Virus record (IMG/VR): IMGVR_UViG_3300033149_004566
Location: 48,863-112,862 of that record
Length of the DNA: 64,000 bases
Direction: 5' to 3' (one strand)
DNA from: a virus
Under the pieces are notes generated by a model. The model was given only the letters and a program-made list of their open reading frames with translations. It ran no database searches and was not told the DNA's origin. Every line of letters begins with the position of its first letter. Within the stretch, counting starts at the first letter, position 1. Below are positions 36,881 through 43,983 of this stretch, in pieces. Both the position numbers and the translations under genes were made by a program.

Positions 36881-37016
36881 AGTTTGCGATTATTGCGCGG
36901 GTTTTGTGCCTCCTTTCCCGCGCGTGTTCCGGACGGACTGTCCCGCGGACAGGTTTACGGTTTTATCGTGCCAAAAAAAAATAAAATGTAAAAAGAGTTT
37001 GAATAAAAAAATTAAT
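36881..37016. other. GC-rich convergent intergenic region with two hairpins
   Basis: No convincing gene. GCGCGGG (36895-36901) pairs with CCCGCGC (36917-36923), and CTGTCC (36938-36943) pairs with GGACAG (36947-36952). The stretch 36890-36960 is strikingly G+C-rich for this genome, then turns into A-rich sequence. It may be the end of the plus-strand transcript or a small structured RNA. Confidence 0.5.
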
Positions 37017-37044
37017 AAAAAAAGGCCCGCCTCTCGGCAGGGCC
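37017..37044 (-). terminator. Terminator of the 23-kb minus-strand unit
   Basis: On the minus strand, GGCCC (complement of 37040-37044) and GGGCC (complement of 37024-37028) form a stem, with inner GCC/GGC pairing, followed by seven T (37017-37023). It lies 4 bases after the stop of the last minus-strand gene. Confidence 0.8.
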
Positions 37045-37047
37045 TGT

Positions 37048-37401
37048 TCATTCATCCAATTCCAATGCTTCTTCAGGATACCAGAAGTCGTTTTCCAGAA
37101 GGTAGAGTCCGTTTGATATCAACACGTCTTTTATTTTAAATGTCTTTCCGATAAATTTCTCCATTTTGCCGTCTATCCAAATGATTCCATCGTGTAGAAG
37201 CACTTTTTTTACTTTTACACTGTCGTTTATTTTAAACATTTTTGGCGATTTATCGGTTATTTCCTGACATGTCGACGAACTACTGCTCTTATCGCACGAC
37301 ATGGCGCATTTTATTTTACATAAATGACAACATCTGTAAGATTTTACGATTTCGTTTTTACAACCATTATTTTTTATATGGATCTTACAATATATATTCA
37401 T
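37048..37401 (-). CDS. Zinc-knuckle plus SH3-like protein, stand-alone copy of the E2-like protein's N-terminus
   Basis: 117 residues. The first 45 residues hold many Cys/His (YCKIHIKNNGC, KSYRCCHLCKIKC) and the rest is a small beta domain ending ENDFWYPEEALEL. Both parts align with residues 5-115 of the E2-like protein at 45118-46341 (YCKKHIKAGGC, KSYKCCAAC, EDNMWFPDEVV). It therefore looks like a detached adaptor domain, possibly sharing a binding partner with that protein. Last gene before the terminator. Confidence 0.65.
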   Translation of the reverse strand: MNIYCKIHIKNNGCKNEIVKSYRCCHLCKIKCAMSCDKSSSSSTCQEITDKSPKMFKINDSVKVKKVLLHDGIIWIDGKMEKFIGKTFKIKDVLISNGLYLLENDFWYPEEALELDE

Positions 37402-37402
37402 G

Positions 37403-37756
37403 TTACAACCTTCCTAACACGTCTTTTAACGTGTCTGTTACCGTTAGAGGAATGTTTTTTATTTTTTCTTTACTTTCGGTGTTATCTTTTTTATATTTTA
37501 CGTGTTTCATTACAATGTACCACATCTGTATTATAAATGCGGCCAGATGTGTCAACTTCATGGTATCTCCATTCTCTATCTCTATAAAAGTCTCGAGAAG
37601 AGAATTAAGATCTTCTTCAAATTTACTTCCAGAAAAATCTCCTGCTGTTATGTGTAGCAGGTAAATCATTTCCATGGTTTCCGCAAAGTTTAATTTCTCG
37701 CGGAATAATTTATTTTTTAACTCGTATTTTCTTTTATCAATATCTACGCTTTTCAT
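37403..37756 (-). CDS. Hypothetical helical protein at the end of the knuckle array
   Basis: 117 residues, mostly helical and charged, with no cysteines and none of the knuckle motif of its upstream neighbours. EEDLNSLLETFIEIENGDTMKLTHLAAFIIQMW is a possible coiled coil plus hydrophobic helix. It overlaps the upstream gene by 4 bases. Function unknown. Confidence 0.55.
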   Translation of the reverse strand: MKSVDIDKRKYELKNKLFREKLNFAETMEMIYLLHITAGDFSGSKFEEDLNSLLETFIEIENGDTMKLTHLAAFIIQMWYIVMKHVKYKKDNTESKEKIKNIPLTVTDTLKDVLGRL

Positions 37757-38142
37757 GTTCTATCACGCATTATATTTAATATGTTTCTATCATTATTTAT
37801 TTTTTTTACCATATATTTAAATATGGTATCTTCGGATAAGTGTGTTATTATGACCGATGGATTACTTAAGGCACACATGATGTTTTCTTCGGTCGGGTTT
37901 TCATCGCAAATGTATGAACAATCCTTGCACGGATTGCATGATTTGCAATAATATTCGAGAGCGGCCTTGATAAATAAGTCTATGATTATCGAACCAGTAT
38001 TTTTCTTGAATCTGGTAATCATCCCGAAAAAATCTCCATCTGTTATTCTTTTATTATTCGGTTGTTTACCAGACATCTTACATATTATTAAGTTTCCATA
38101 TAAATTATAAATGATGACATTTGTTATTTCCACAATTATCAT
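37753..38142 (-). CDS. Knuckle-array protein 15
   Basis: 129 residues. Core YCKSCNPCKDCSYIC (C-x2-C-x2-C-x2-C plus one more Cys) around residue 66-80. The C-terminal helical part (LSEDTIFKYMVKKIN) matches the array pattern. The N-terminal segment, FFGMITRFKKNTGSIIIDLFIKAALEY, is longer than in most members. Last member in transcription order. The cysteines probably bind Zn; an Fe-S cluster is less likely. Confidence 0.6.
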   Translation of the reverse strand: MIIVEITNVIIYNLYGNLIICKMSGKQPNNKRITDGDFFGMITRFKKNTGSIIIDLFIKAALEYYCKSCNPCKDCSYICDENPTEENIMCALSNPSVIITHLSEDTIFKYMVKKINNDRNILNIMRDRT

Positions 38143-38507
38143 CCTTCTACAGTTCTATAAATTTTGAGCAAGCGTCTTATTTCCGGAATCGTAAGCTCGT
38201 CAATAATATCTTCTATCTGGAACTCATCGAGATAGTTTTCAATGTTTCCCCATGTGTTTTCGACGATCTTTATCAGATCATCATGGTTGCATCTTGCCGG
38301 CAGCGTGCATTTTCTACCGGCACATATACGACAGTTTTTTACATGGGGATTATTATATATTATCGAACACACGTCATATTTGGTCATCAAATTTGTCTTT
38401 TCTATTATAAATTTAACGATGTCTGAAATAGCGTCTTGATCGTATTCATCTTTTATGAACACTTTTTTTAATATTATGTTGCCAGACAATATTTCCATGC
38501 ATATCAT
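38139..38507 (-). CDS. Knuckle-array protein 14 (divergent spacing)
   Basis: 122 residues. Cysteine core is CRICAGRKCTLPARC, so spacing is C-x2-C-x4-C-x5-C rather than the array's regular C-x2 ladder. Helical C-terminus IEDIIDELTIPEIRRLLKIY matches the array's closing helices. ATGA overlap with member 15. Confidence 0.6.
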   Translation of the reverse strand: MICMEILSGNIILKKVFIKDEYDQDAISDIVKFIIEKTNLMTKYDVCSIIYNNPHVKNCRICAGRKCTLPARCNHDDLIKIVENTWGNIENYLDEFQIEDIIDELTIPEIRRLLKIYRTVEG

Positions 38508-38872
38508 GTATTCATCTCCACCAGATATTTCATGATTAGATAGTCGAGCGGCAATTTTTCAGTTATTTTGTCCTTTGACACGAACTTCAATATTGATTTC
38601 ACGTCGTAATATTCTCTTATGACAATACTAAATGGCGTTGTAGTGTAGTCGATCTCAACCAGATGACAGTCCAGACATTTTTTACAATTAAACCAATAGC
38701 ATTCTATTTCTCTCATTAGCATATCTCCGTATTTTTTTTGTATTTTTTTCCAATCATTGAAATCTCTTGACGCTTGCCTGATCTCCAAGTAAACGTAATA
38801 TCGTTCGGCTTTTACTGAAGTTCTCTCCATGATGGCATTTTCTTTGTATATTTTACAAGTTACAACGTTCAT
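38504..38872 (-). CDS. Knuckle-array protein 13
   Basis: 122 residues. Core CYWFNCKKCLDCHLVE (C-x4-C-x2-C-x2-C) near residue 58-69. The N-terminus starts MNVVTCKIYKEN in the same short-strand style as the others. C-terminal VKSILKFVSKDKITEKLPLDYL is the conserved helical end. Overlaps member 12 by 20 bases. Confidence 0.6.
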   Translation of the reverse strand: MNVVTCKIYKENAIMERTSVKAERYYVYLEIRQASRDFNDWKKIQKKYGDMLMREIECYWFNCKKCLDCHLVEIDYTTTPFSIVIREYYDVKSILKFVSKDKITEKLPLDYLIMKYLVEMNT

Positions 38873-39200
38873 GATAATACTCCAGTAAGATTTTGTTGTC
38901 TATACTTTTTAATCTGCGCTGCTCGGGTATTTCGATTATTACTGCCGTTGCTCCGATAAAGTAGTACACGATATCGTGTAAAGTTAGTCCGCTGGCGTTA
39001 AAATAATTACAATATTCACACTTGTAGCATTCATCGAGTCTAAGATCACATGAAAGGACGTTTCCTATGATCTTAGATGTTAACAGATGGTGTCTGCGCA
39101 ATATGATGAAAATTTTTTCCGCAATGACGTTGATATAACGCATAACGTTTTTTGATAATATGTTTAAGGAATTCTTGAAGTCTATCACTTCAATTTTCAT
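38853..39200 (-). CDS. Knuckle-array protein 12
   Basis: 115 residues. Core CDLRLDECYKCEYCNYFNASGL: the first Cys is displaced (C-x6-C-x2-C-x2-C), and the NYFNA ending is shared with members 5 to 7. Starts MKIEVIDF. ATGA-type 4-base overlap with member 11. Confidence 0.6.
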   Translation of the reverse strand: MKIEVIDFKNSLNILSKNVMRYINVIAEKIFIILRRHHLLTSKIIGNVLSCDLRLDECYKCEYCNYFNASGLTLHDIVYYFIGATAVIIEIPEQRRLKSIDNKILLEYYHERCNL

Positions 39201-39532
39201 CTTATTGCCCCCGTTTTTCTAAGATATGCTTTCTTCAATTGTTTTTTAGAGAAACGTTTGAATATGTATTTTAAATCGACATGTTGTAATAATGCCCGCG
39301 GAGTGTAAACGGTATATATGATGTCTTCGAGTCCTTCGTAAAGGTTAATGTTGATGTAATCACAATCATCGCATGCTAACGGGCAGTCATCGCATAAATA
39401 TTCATATACCGCTTTTTTTATTTCCGGGTTTATTACCGATAAAACCCTAATGTTGACTGAAAATACGTCTGTGCTCTTACTAGATGCAGTTATTATATTT
39501 TTATAGGTTTCATTTAGAGATATCTTTAACAT
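39197..39532 (-). CDS. Knuckle-array protein 11
   Basis: 111 residues. Core CDDCPLACDDCDYIN (C-x2-C-x3-C-x2-C). Followed by the usual LEDIIYTVYTPRALLQHVDLKYIF, the helix-turn-helix-like closing segment seen in most members. Basic C-terminus. Overlaps member 10 by 23 bases. Confidence 0.6.
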   Translation of the reverse strand: MLKISLNETYKNIITASSKSTDVFSVNIRVLSVINPEIKKAVYEYLCDDCPLACDDCDYININLYEGLEDIIYTVYTPRALLQHVDLKYIFKRFSKKQLKKAYLRKTGAIR

Positions 39533-39830
39533 TATAATCGACCATTAAATTAATATCAGATAGATATTTTAATATTAACTCTTTTCCTATGCATGTAAGT
39601 AAGATTTCTACGTTAAATATCGCGTATATCATCTTTCTCAAGCTGAAAAACGAGTTAAAATCGGCTCCATCACAATCGTCACACTTGTCGCAATTTTCAC
39701 ACAATTTTTCATACACTATTTTTTTCATGTCGGTTTTTGTCATCGTGATAATCAATTGTATTAATTTTATAATGTTGCCAGACGACATTAATCTATTTTT
39801 ATGTATCTCACAATATATTATTTTTATCAT
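39510..39830 (-). CDS. Knuckle-array protein 10
   Basis: 106 residues. Regular core CENCDKCDDCDGADF (four Cys at C-x2 spacing). Closely related to member 9 in both core and C-terminus (GKELILKYLSDINLMVDYN against GKSEILKHLHDEILIVDYN), so the pair is a recent duplication. Confidence 0.65.
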   Translation of the reverse strand: MIKIIYCEIHKNRLMSSGNIIKLIQLIITMTKTDMKKIVYEKLCENCDKCDDCDGADFNSFFSLRKMIYAIFNVEILLTCIGKELILKYLSDINLMVDYNVKDISK

Positions 39831-40125
39831 TATAATCGACTATCAAGATTTCATCGTGCAAGTGTTTTAATATTTCCGACTTTCCTATAAAAGAAAGCAC
39901 GGTTTTTATATTGTATATATCATATATCAATTTTTTCAGGTCTAAAATAACCCTCATGTTTAATCCATCACATACATCACACATATCACATTCGTTGCAA
40001 TAATCTGGAATTGCTTTTTTTAATGCATAACGAAGATCGTAAATGACTGCAAGCCCCTTTAATTCAAAATCGTTTTTTTTGGACTGTAATTTCAAATTTT
40101 TATGATACAGGATTATATAATTCAA
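39808..40125 (-). CDS. Knuckle-array protein 9
   Basis: 105 residues. Regular core CNECDMCDVCDGLNM. Shares the VDYND ending with member 10. N-terminus MNYIILYHKNLKLQ. One base separates it from member 8. Confidence 0.65.
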   Translation of the reverse strand: MNYIILYHKNLKLQSKKNDFELKGLAVIYDLRYALKKAIPDYCNECDMCDVCDGLNMRVILDLKKLIYDIYNIKTVLSFIGKSEILKHLHDEILIVDYNDKNNIL

Positions 40126-40126
40126 C

Positions 40127-40438
40127 TCACTCCACTGTCCTCAATTCCAGTTCGTTTAACAGGTCTCCGGTTTTTAATTTCTCGAGGATGTCTTTCACGT
40201 TTATATGTTTTAATACGTTCAAAAAACCAAATACATAATATATCATGTAGAAAATAGATTTATTGCGGCTATCCACGAATTCGCATCTCTCACACATGTT
40301 ACATTTGTTACAATAATCCTGAAATATAGTTATCTTGACAGCTGGATGCATGTACATGGGATCGACAATTAATGAGATTGACGAATTGTCTAAGGACATA
40401 AATTTCAAGTTTAAATATTTAGTTCTCAATATTTTCAT
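40127..40438 (-). CDS. Knuckle-array protein 8
   Basis: 103 residues. Regular core CNKCNMCERCEFVDS, followed by IFYMIYYVFGFLNVLKHINVKDILEKL, the conserved helical end. Starts MKILRTKYLNLKF. ATGA overlap with member 7. Confidence 0.65.
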   Translation of the reverse strand: MKILRTKYLNLKFMSLDNSSISLIVDPMYMHPAVKITIFQDYCNKCNMCERCEFVDSRNKSIFYMIYYVFGFLNVLKHINVKDILEKLKTGDLLNELELRTVE

Positions 40439-40779
40439 ATCGTCGCATCCGTAAGACGATTTAATAAGTAATCAGTGTCAATATTTTTGAGCAGAATTGT
40501 TTTCTCTATGCATGTTATTATGTCAAATAATTCAAAATAATCGTTTACTATTTGTCTGATTGTCATAAAAGATGCATCAAAATATTCACAGTTATCACAT
40601 CGCACGCAATAGTTACAAATATTATCCCAGAGCACGTCGTAATACTCCGTGCTTCCAAAAAATTCACTTGTAATTAACATGTATGATAACAACTTGTATA
40701 CGCTTGCTCTATCATCAAGACCCACTGATATTTTTTCGCCACTCATATTTTGCACGATATCGACAAACATAATTTTCAT
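40435..40779 (-). CDS. Knuckle-array protein 7
   Basis: 114 residues. Regular core CNYCVRCDNCEYFDAS; the EYFDA ending is shared with members 5, 6 and 12. Starts MKIMFVDIVQNMSG. Helical end EKTILLKNIDTDYLLNRL. Single-base overlap with member 6. Confidence 0.65.
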   Translation of the reverse strand: MKIMFVDIVQNMSGEKISVGLDDRASVYKLLSYMLITSEFFGSTEYYDVLWDNICNYCVRCDNCEYFDASFMTIRQIVNDYFELFDIITCIEKTILLKNIDTDYLLNRLTDATI

Positions 40780-41120
40780 TAACCATGCTCCTCCAAGTGT
40801 TGCATTAATTTTTTCGTGCTCAGATATTTTAGCATTGTTTTTTTATCCACATAATTCATAATTTCATATATATCAAAATATTCGTATATAATATCTCCTA
40901 AATACATTGCAGCGGCGTTGAAGTAGTCACAGTCGCTACATATTTCACAACTGTCACACACGCCACTAAATTCATCATGTATCATGGAGTACAATTTTTC
41001 GCATCTAATTGCATTCAGAAAGAAACCAATATTTTCACATTTGATGACGTTTGACTGCAATCTTTTCAGGTTTCTTACATCCAAATCATGAATTACGGAT
41101 ACGGACATTGCCATTTTCAT
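40779..41120 (-). CDS. Knuckle-array protein 6
   Basis: 113 residues. Regular core CDSCEICSDCDYFNAAAM, followed by LGDIIYEYFDIYEIMNYVDKKTMLKYL. This is one of the most typical members: short N-terminal strands, four-Cys ladder, YF[ND]A, then a closing helical pair. ATGA overlap with member 5. Confidence 0.65.
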   Translation of the reverse strand: MKMAMSVSVIHDLDVRNLKRLQSNVIKCENIGFFLNAIRCEKLYSMIHDEFSGVCDSCEICSDCDYFNAAAMYLGDIIYEYFDIYEIMNYVDKKTMLKYLSTKKLMQHLEEHG

Positions 41121-41485
41121 GCTATCGTCGCCCTTTCAAAATAAGATTTTAACATGTCGGTGGACACGTGATCGAGCAACACGCGCTTGCTCCATTTTGA
41201 TGCAATGTGTTTTAAGATCTCATAATCGCCAAATTTACTATATATGATGTTATCAAGTGATGGATCGGTTGCATCAAAAAAATTACAGTAAATGCATTTA
41301 TCACATTTATAACATATATATTTTTTAATAAATTCTCTATCGTGTATCATTCTATCTGGATCTGCGATTTTTCTCGACAGATAATATATGATGTCGTCGT
41401 CGTCTACATTTAACATATAAAGATAATAATCGGTTTTTAAGTTTCTTGTTGTCAAAAGCATCCCATCAAACAATAATATTTTCAT
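41117..41485 (-). CDS. Knuckle-array protein 5
   Basis: 122 residues. Regular core CYKCDKCIYCNFFDATDPSL. Starts MKILLFDGMLLTTRN. C-terminal segment YEILKHIASKWSKRVLLDHVSTDML is the family end with a short insert. Overlaps member 4 by 20 bases. Confidence 0.65.
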   Translation of the reverse strand: MKILLFDGMLLTTRNLKTDYYLYMLNVDDDDIIYYLSRKIADPDRMIHDREFIKKYICYKCDKCIYCNFFDATDPSLDNIIYSKFGDYEILKHIASKWSKRVLLDHVSTDMLKSYFERATIA

Positions 41486-41795
41486 CCTTTTTCACCAATG
41501 CGTTCGTATCGATGTGTTTTAGTATGGCAGTTTTTTCCACGTATTTCAATAATTCGTGGCTATCAAACATCAAATATATCATTTCCTCCAAGCTTTTAAA
41601 TATGGAGTAGTTGATATATTCGCATCCCACGCATGTTTGACATTGCCCACATTTCACGTGCTTGAAGGTGGCAAGCGCGTCTTCTTCTAACATGGCGTCT
41701 TGAAAAGGCTCTAAAAAATACGGATCGATACCGTTATATTTACAAAATTTAAAAGATAGATTTTGTTTATCTGTGCAAAATAACAATACTTTCAT
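41466..41795 (-). CDS. Knuckle-array protein 4
   Basis: 109 residues. Regular core CGQCQTCVGCEYINYS. Starts MKVLLFCTDKQNLSF; closing helices HELLKYVEKTAILKHIDTNAL. Overlaps member 3 by 29 bases. Both lie in the same operon direction with no spacing for a promoter. Confidence 0.65.
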   Translation of the reverse strand: MKVLLFCTDKQNLSFKFCKYNGIDPYFLEPFQDAMLEEDALATFKHVKCGQCQTCVGCEYINYSIFKSLEEMIYLMFDSHELLKYVEKTAILKHIDTNALVKKDENIIV

Positions 41796-42135
41796 TCTTC
41801 AACCTCCATAAAGTCCGCAGTGAATCATTTGACAAGTGCGAAAGCATGTGAATTTTTTTGACGTGGGCTAAAATTAATCTGACTCCGAACACCGAATATA
41901 TTATTTCTCTTAGAATTTCATTGCCGTCAAAGTATTCGCATCTATTGCATTTATCACAGTTGCAGCACAGCACTTCGTACAGCTTTTCAAATAACATGTC
42001 ATTGTTAAAAAATCCCACGCATGATAACGTTTTTTTCATGCCATTATGGCCCAATAGATACGATGAATGTTTCCGTATCAGTATTTCAAGAGCAGCTTTA
42101 TTGTGTATGATGTATTTCAACAATTTAATATTCAT
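41767..42135 (-). CDS. Knuckle-array protein 3
   Basis: 122 residues. Core LCCNCDKCNRCEYFDGN (regular ladder plus an extra Cys). A longer N-terminal region (residues 1-50) than the typical member. Overlaps member 2 by 11 bases. Confidence 0.65.
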   Translation of the reverse strand: MNIKLLKYIIHNKAALEILIRKHSSYLLGHNGMKKTLSCVGFFNNDMLFEKLYEVLCCNCDKCNRCEYFDGNEILREIIYSVFGVRLILAHVKKIHMLSHLSNDSLRTLWRLKNESIVILHR

Positions 42136-42466
42136 GGCAAGCTGTCCCGTATCTTTGTAATAAAACTTCGTTGGATATTCTATGCATCATTTCTGATGCC
42201 GTTAAACCAACATTATTTTTTAGTTCTTCGAGAATATTTCTTGTATAGTATATGTTTTTTACTACATATTCTAATGGAAACATGTTTACGAGAATTCTGC
42301 CCCGTTTACAGATACAAACATTACATAATTTATCACTCAGCTCTTTTGAAAAATATTTTAATTTTCTATAAACACGTTTTATCGGCCACATGTTTACGTG
42401 ATCGTTCAATATGAGATGATATTTTGAACGATTATTGTTATTAAATTCTGTTATTATTGCTTTCAT
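42125..42466 (-). CDS. Knuckle-array protein 2 (degenerate motif)
   Basis: 113 residues from ATG 42466, chosen because GGTGA lies about 10 bases upstream and the MKAII start matches other members; an upstream ATG at 42505 overlaps member 1. The metal site is reduced to LCNVCICKRG (three Cys), so metal binding may be lost or altered. The rest keeps the family length and helical end. Confidence 0.55.
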   Translation of the reverse strand: MKAIITEFNNNNRSKYHLILNDHVNMWPIKRVYRKLKYFSKELSDKLCNVCICKRGRILVNMFPLEYVVKNIYYTRNILEELKNNVGLTASEMMHRISNEVLLQRYGTACHEY

Positions 42467-42491
42467 TTTTTCTTTCACCAAAAAAGTGGAG

Positions 42492-42857
42492 TTATAAAAC
42501 TCCACGCCTGATTAACTCGTTTTTTATGTCGTCTATCGAAAGAAAATCCAACATGTCTTCGACGTCTATGGCATCCAATAGTTCGTCCATTGTAATTCTC
42601 CCGTCCATTAGAGTCGTGACGAAGTGGTGGGCGTCGTATAATACCTTATCACAGTTTTCACACCTGTCGCAATTTTCACAGAAAACGTCCTCGATCGCTC
42701 CGCGTAATACTGACAGCAATTTACTTTCGTCGTCTTCGAGGACATAATATATATCGTGTATGAATTCCTCCATCTCCTCATATAAAGACAGGTTGTAGAT
42801 TTTTTTGAATAATTTTTTATCTTTGCCTACCGTGGTGTTATATATAATCACGTACAC
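42492..42857 (-). CDS. Knuckle-array protein 1
   Basis: 121 residues. First member in transcription order, next to the E1-JAMM-E2 cluster. Regular core FCENCDRCENCDKVLYD. Acidic N-terminal region (YEEMEEFIHDIYYVLEDDESK) and closing MDELLDAIDVEDMLDFLSIDDIKNEL. Its start overlaps the stop of the zinc-ribbon gene upstream by one base. Confidence 0.65.
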   Translation of the reverse strand: MYVIIYNTTVGKDKKLFKKIYNLSLYEEMEEFIHDIYYVLEDDESKLLSVLRGAIEDVFCENCDRCENCDKVLYDAHHFVTTLMDGRITMDELLDAIDVEDMLDFLSIDDIKNELIRRGVL

Positions 42858-43312
42858 TACAGCACCTCAACGTATTCATTGCAATAGAAGCAAAAATACT
42901 TCTTTTCTCTTCTATCATACGCGGATTTTTTTCCGCACACGACACACGACCTTTTATGAAGATCTTCCACGCTATCACATGGTATCGGCTCCAATTTTTC
43001 AAACAAACTGTCGTCGCGTTTTGATATTCCTTGTACTATGTTTACCAACATGTGCCATATTTTTGCTACCTGTATTGGGTCGTATTCATATTTTAATGCG
43101 TCGAGCACGTATGCTTGTGTTTTATTTTTTATAATCACGTGTCCGAGATATTCTGATTTGGCAATATTCTCCGGCGTGTTCCATGGATGAGACCAGAACA
43201 GTATGGCGGATAATCTGACGTCATAATTTCCGCCTTTTTCAACGTCTCTTTTTTCGCAATACCTGAAAATCTTGTCTATGGTGTTGTAATAATACATGCC
43301 TAGGAAATTCAA
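42857..43312 (-). CDS. Hypothetical protein with C-terminal zinc ribbon
   Basis: 151 residues. Residues 118-148 form a C-x2-C...C-x2-C ribbon (CVVCGKKSAYD, FCFYCNEYVEV) resembling the end of the E2-like protein (CVSCGKMFALD, LCMGC). The N-terminal 110 residues are helical and unrecognised. It overlaps the E1 stop by ATGA, so it belongs to cluster B and may be its adaptor or substrate. Confidence 0.6.
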   Translation of the reverse strand: MNFLGMYYYNTIDKIFRYCEKRDVEKGGNYDVRLSAILFWSHPWNTPENIAKSEYLGHVIIKNKTQAYVLDALKYEYDPIQVAKIWHMLVNIVQGISKRDDSLFEKLEPIPCDSVEDLHKRSCVVCGKKSAYDRREKKYFCFYCNEYVEVL

Positions 43313-43983
43313 GACGTGAGCACCATGAAATTTTCTACATCATAATCATATCTGAAATGATTTTTGTCCGCGTTATCACGGATTTCATTAAATATCAGGG
43401 CGCAGGCGGTTGCTGCGACTTGATTCAACGTGAAAATTATGGTTTGCTGTGTACACGGAATGTCAAGTGTTTTTCTATCTAATGTCTCTGCCCAATTATC
43501 GATTTTTTCTGGTGTCACGTAGAACACCGCGCAGAATAGTCCTCCTGTTCTTGCGTCGATTATAGTTCTCTTGTTTTTTAAAAGGACGTCTTTCACTATT
43601 TTTCTAGAGGTCATCGAGTCGACTCCGAGAACGACAAAGTCGCACTCTTTGAACTCATTCACGTGGTTTTTTCCGAACAATTCGTTGTACTTGATGACTT
43701 CAACTCTTCCAGGAGATACTTGCTTGATTCGGTTTTCAAGAGCGTCTACCTTTGGAAGATCTACTTCGTCCCTGAAGAAGAATTGATTCGGAAGGTTGTG
43801 CTCTTCGATCACGTCATCATCAAACAGCACGAATTTTCCGACGCCCATTTTTGCCAGCATCGTGCATATGATGGAGCCGACAGAGCCACATCCTATCATC
43901 ATGACGCTTACATCCTGTATTGTTTCGGGATTAATCCATCCCGATTGCCTCAAAAAGGTATTTATAATGTTCATCTTTATCAA
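43309..43983 (-). CDS. E1-like (ThiF/MoeB-type) activating enzyme, cluster B
   Basis: 224 residues, a minimal adenylating domain that would activate the C-terminus of a ubiquitin-like protein. Seen: MMIGCGSVGS (29-37, nucleotide-binding glycine loop), VLFDDDVIEEHNLPNQFFFR (52-71) with the ribose-binding Asp and the Asn-Arg region, K78VDAL, VVLGVDS (117-123), IIDART, and a candidate catalytic Cys177 in DIPCTQQT before the closing helix. Length is that of a bare ThiF domain. It overlaps the JAMM gene by 4 bases. Confidence 0.88.
   Translation of the reverse strand: MIKMNIINTFLRQSGWINPETIQDVSVMMIGCGSVGSIICTMLAKMGVGKFVLFDDDVIEEHNLPNQFFFRDEVDLPKVDALENRIKQVSPGRVEVIKYNELFGKNHVNEFKECDFVVLGVDSMTSRKIVKDVLLKNKRTIIDARTGGLFCAVFYVTPEKIDNWAETLDRKTLDIPCTQQTIIFTLNQVAATACALIFNEIRDNADKNHFRYDYDVENFMVLTS

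Noticed and set aside
36890-36975. tRNA-like fold ending in CCA in the convergent intergenic region
   Set aside because: The two hairpins and a GTGCCA end are suggestive, but there is no T-loop consensus, no D-arm and no anticodon arm of normal geometry.
36852-37139. Open frame of 95 codons across the convergent region
   Set aside because: It runs through the hairpins and the minus-strand terminator into an opposing gene and has low-complexity Lys content.
37753-42857. CRISPR-like or DNA repeat array
   Set aside because: Periodicity of about 340 bases comes from paralogous genes; the DNA between units is diverged and no short direct repeats recur.
37753-42857. Ferredoxin-type 4Fe-4S proteins
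   Set aside because: Ferredoxins use C-x2-C-x2-C-x3-C-P; here the last spacing is two and no Pro follows, so zinc is the simpler reading, though Fe-S cannot be excluded.
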